From Coriobacteriaceae bacterium (GTDB lineage Bacteria; Actinomycetota; Coriobacteriia; Coriobacteriales; Eggerthellaceae), in the NCBI GenBank assembly GCA_015062635.1, contig SUUF01000005.1:34856-46449 (forward strand): 11,594 nucleotides of DNA, read 5' to 3'. The position numbers and the translations under genes were made by a program. Under the pieces are notes generated by a model. It was not told where the DNA came from, searched no databases, and saw nothing but the letters and a program-made list of their open reading frames with translations. Numbering within the stretch: position 1 is the stretch's first letter; each line of letters begins with the position of its first letter. Below, in pieces: positions 11,362 to 11,594 of this stretch.

Positions 11362-11594
11362 ATGACATTCGACTACAAGAAGGAATACAGCGAATTCTAC
11401 TTGCCGCCGAAGAAGCCCGGTATCGTGCGGGTGCCGGCGATGAACTTCGTGGCAGTGCGCGGCGCGGGCGACCCGAACGACTCCGATGGCGAGTACCAGC
11501 ATGCTTTGAACGTGCTGTATGGCATCGCCTTCACCATCAAGATGTCGCCGAAGGCGGGGCACGACATCGATGGGTATTTCTCGTACGTGGTGCC
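11362..11594 (+). CDS. GyrI-like small-molecule-binding protein (partial, N-terminal part)
   Basis: The first 77 codons of a gene that runs off the window. The start MTFDYKKEYSEFYLPPKKPGIV, then VPAMNFVAVRGAGDPND and YQHALNVLYGIAFTIKMS, is typical of stand-alone GyrI-like proteins (SOUL/AraC-effector-like fold), which bind small amphipathic or cationic compounds. In this subfamily no DNA-binding domain is attached at the N-terminus. GAGGAGG ends 5 nt before the ATG. Transcription comes from the promoter at 11302-11330, and a long inverted repeat there suggests repression by some regulator not present in the window. The identification rests on the N-terminal half only; the exact ligand and role are unknown. 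Confidence 0.8.
   Translation, partial: MTFDYKKEYSEFYLPPKKPGIVRVPAMNFVAVRGAGDPNDSDGEYQHALNVLYGIAFTIKMSPKAGHDIDGYFSYVV

Noticed and set aside
1..11594. CRISPR array, tRNA or rRNA genes, insertion sequence ends
   Set aside because: No regularly spaced repeats, no tRNA cloverleaf or rRNA-like stretch, and no transposase gene with flanking inverted repeats was found on reading both strands.

Overview
The window is GC-rich (coding third positions are mostly G or C), with compact genes, Shine-Dalgarno sites of the AAAGGAG/GAGGAGG type and many short GC hairpins between genes. Together with the gene types (meso-diaminopimelate dehydrogenase, a CmpB-type membrane protein, an NSS transporter, a GyrI-like protein) this suggests a Gram-positive actinobacterium, most likely Coriobacteriia (Eggerthella-like). 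That placement is an inference from composition and gene style; there is no rRNA or other decisive marker. It is ordinary chromosome with a small accessory patch in the middle.

Layout. 1-1240: ddh (minus strand, lysine/peptidoglycan precursor synthesis), with a hairpin after its stop. 1243-2310: a multi-pass CmpB-type membrane protein, divergent from ddh. 2460-3422: a DnaQ-like DEDDh exonuclease, ended by a bidirectional terminator shared with a convergent small DNA-binding protein that has a lysine-rich histone-like tail and a ribbon-helix-helix end (3485-3886, GTG start). 3978-4943: pyrE followed at 3 nt by a coupled gene for a 93-residue protein of unknown function. 5080-6467: accessory patch with lower GC: an unrecognised ORF, then a HipB-like antitoxin/repressor and a Fic protein carrying its own inhibitory motif. 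6476-9135: a TetR-type regulator, with a tiny reading frame behind it, divergent from a large CocE/NonD (peptidase S15-like) hydrolase. The intergenic region has a near-perfect promoter and two palindromic operators sharing one core. 9258-9407: a small unknown protein. 9524-10963: an NSS (SNF) sodium-coupled transporter, then a short coding-like tail in another frame and a strong terminator. 11084-11247 (minus): a frameshifted remnant that resembles the N-terminal part of another Fic-type protein. 11362-end: the start of a GyrI-like protein, divergent from the remnant through overlapping promoters with a long inverted repeat.

How the parts work together. The best-supported circuit is TetR plus hydrolase: one operator exactly fills the -35/-10 spacer of the hydrolase promoter and a second 31-bp perfect palindrome covers the start of transcription. 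The HTH-Fic pair looks like a toxin-antitoxin-type module in which a HipB-like repressor sits beside a Fic AMP-transferase instead of a HipA kinase. The Fic-like remnant near the right end hints at turnover of such modules at this locus. Metabolic genes (ddh, pyrE) look like normal housekeeping copies.
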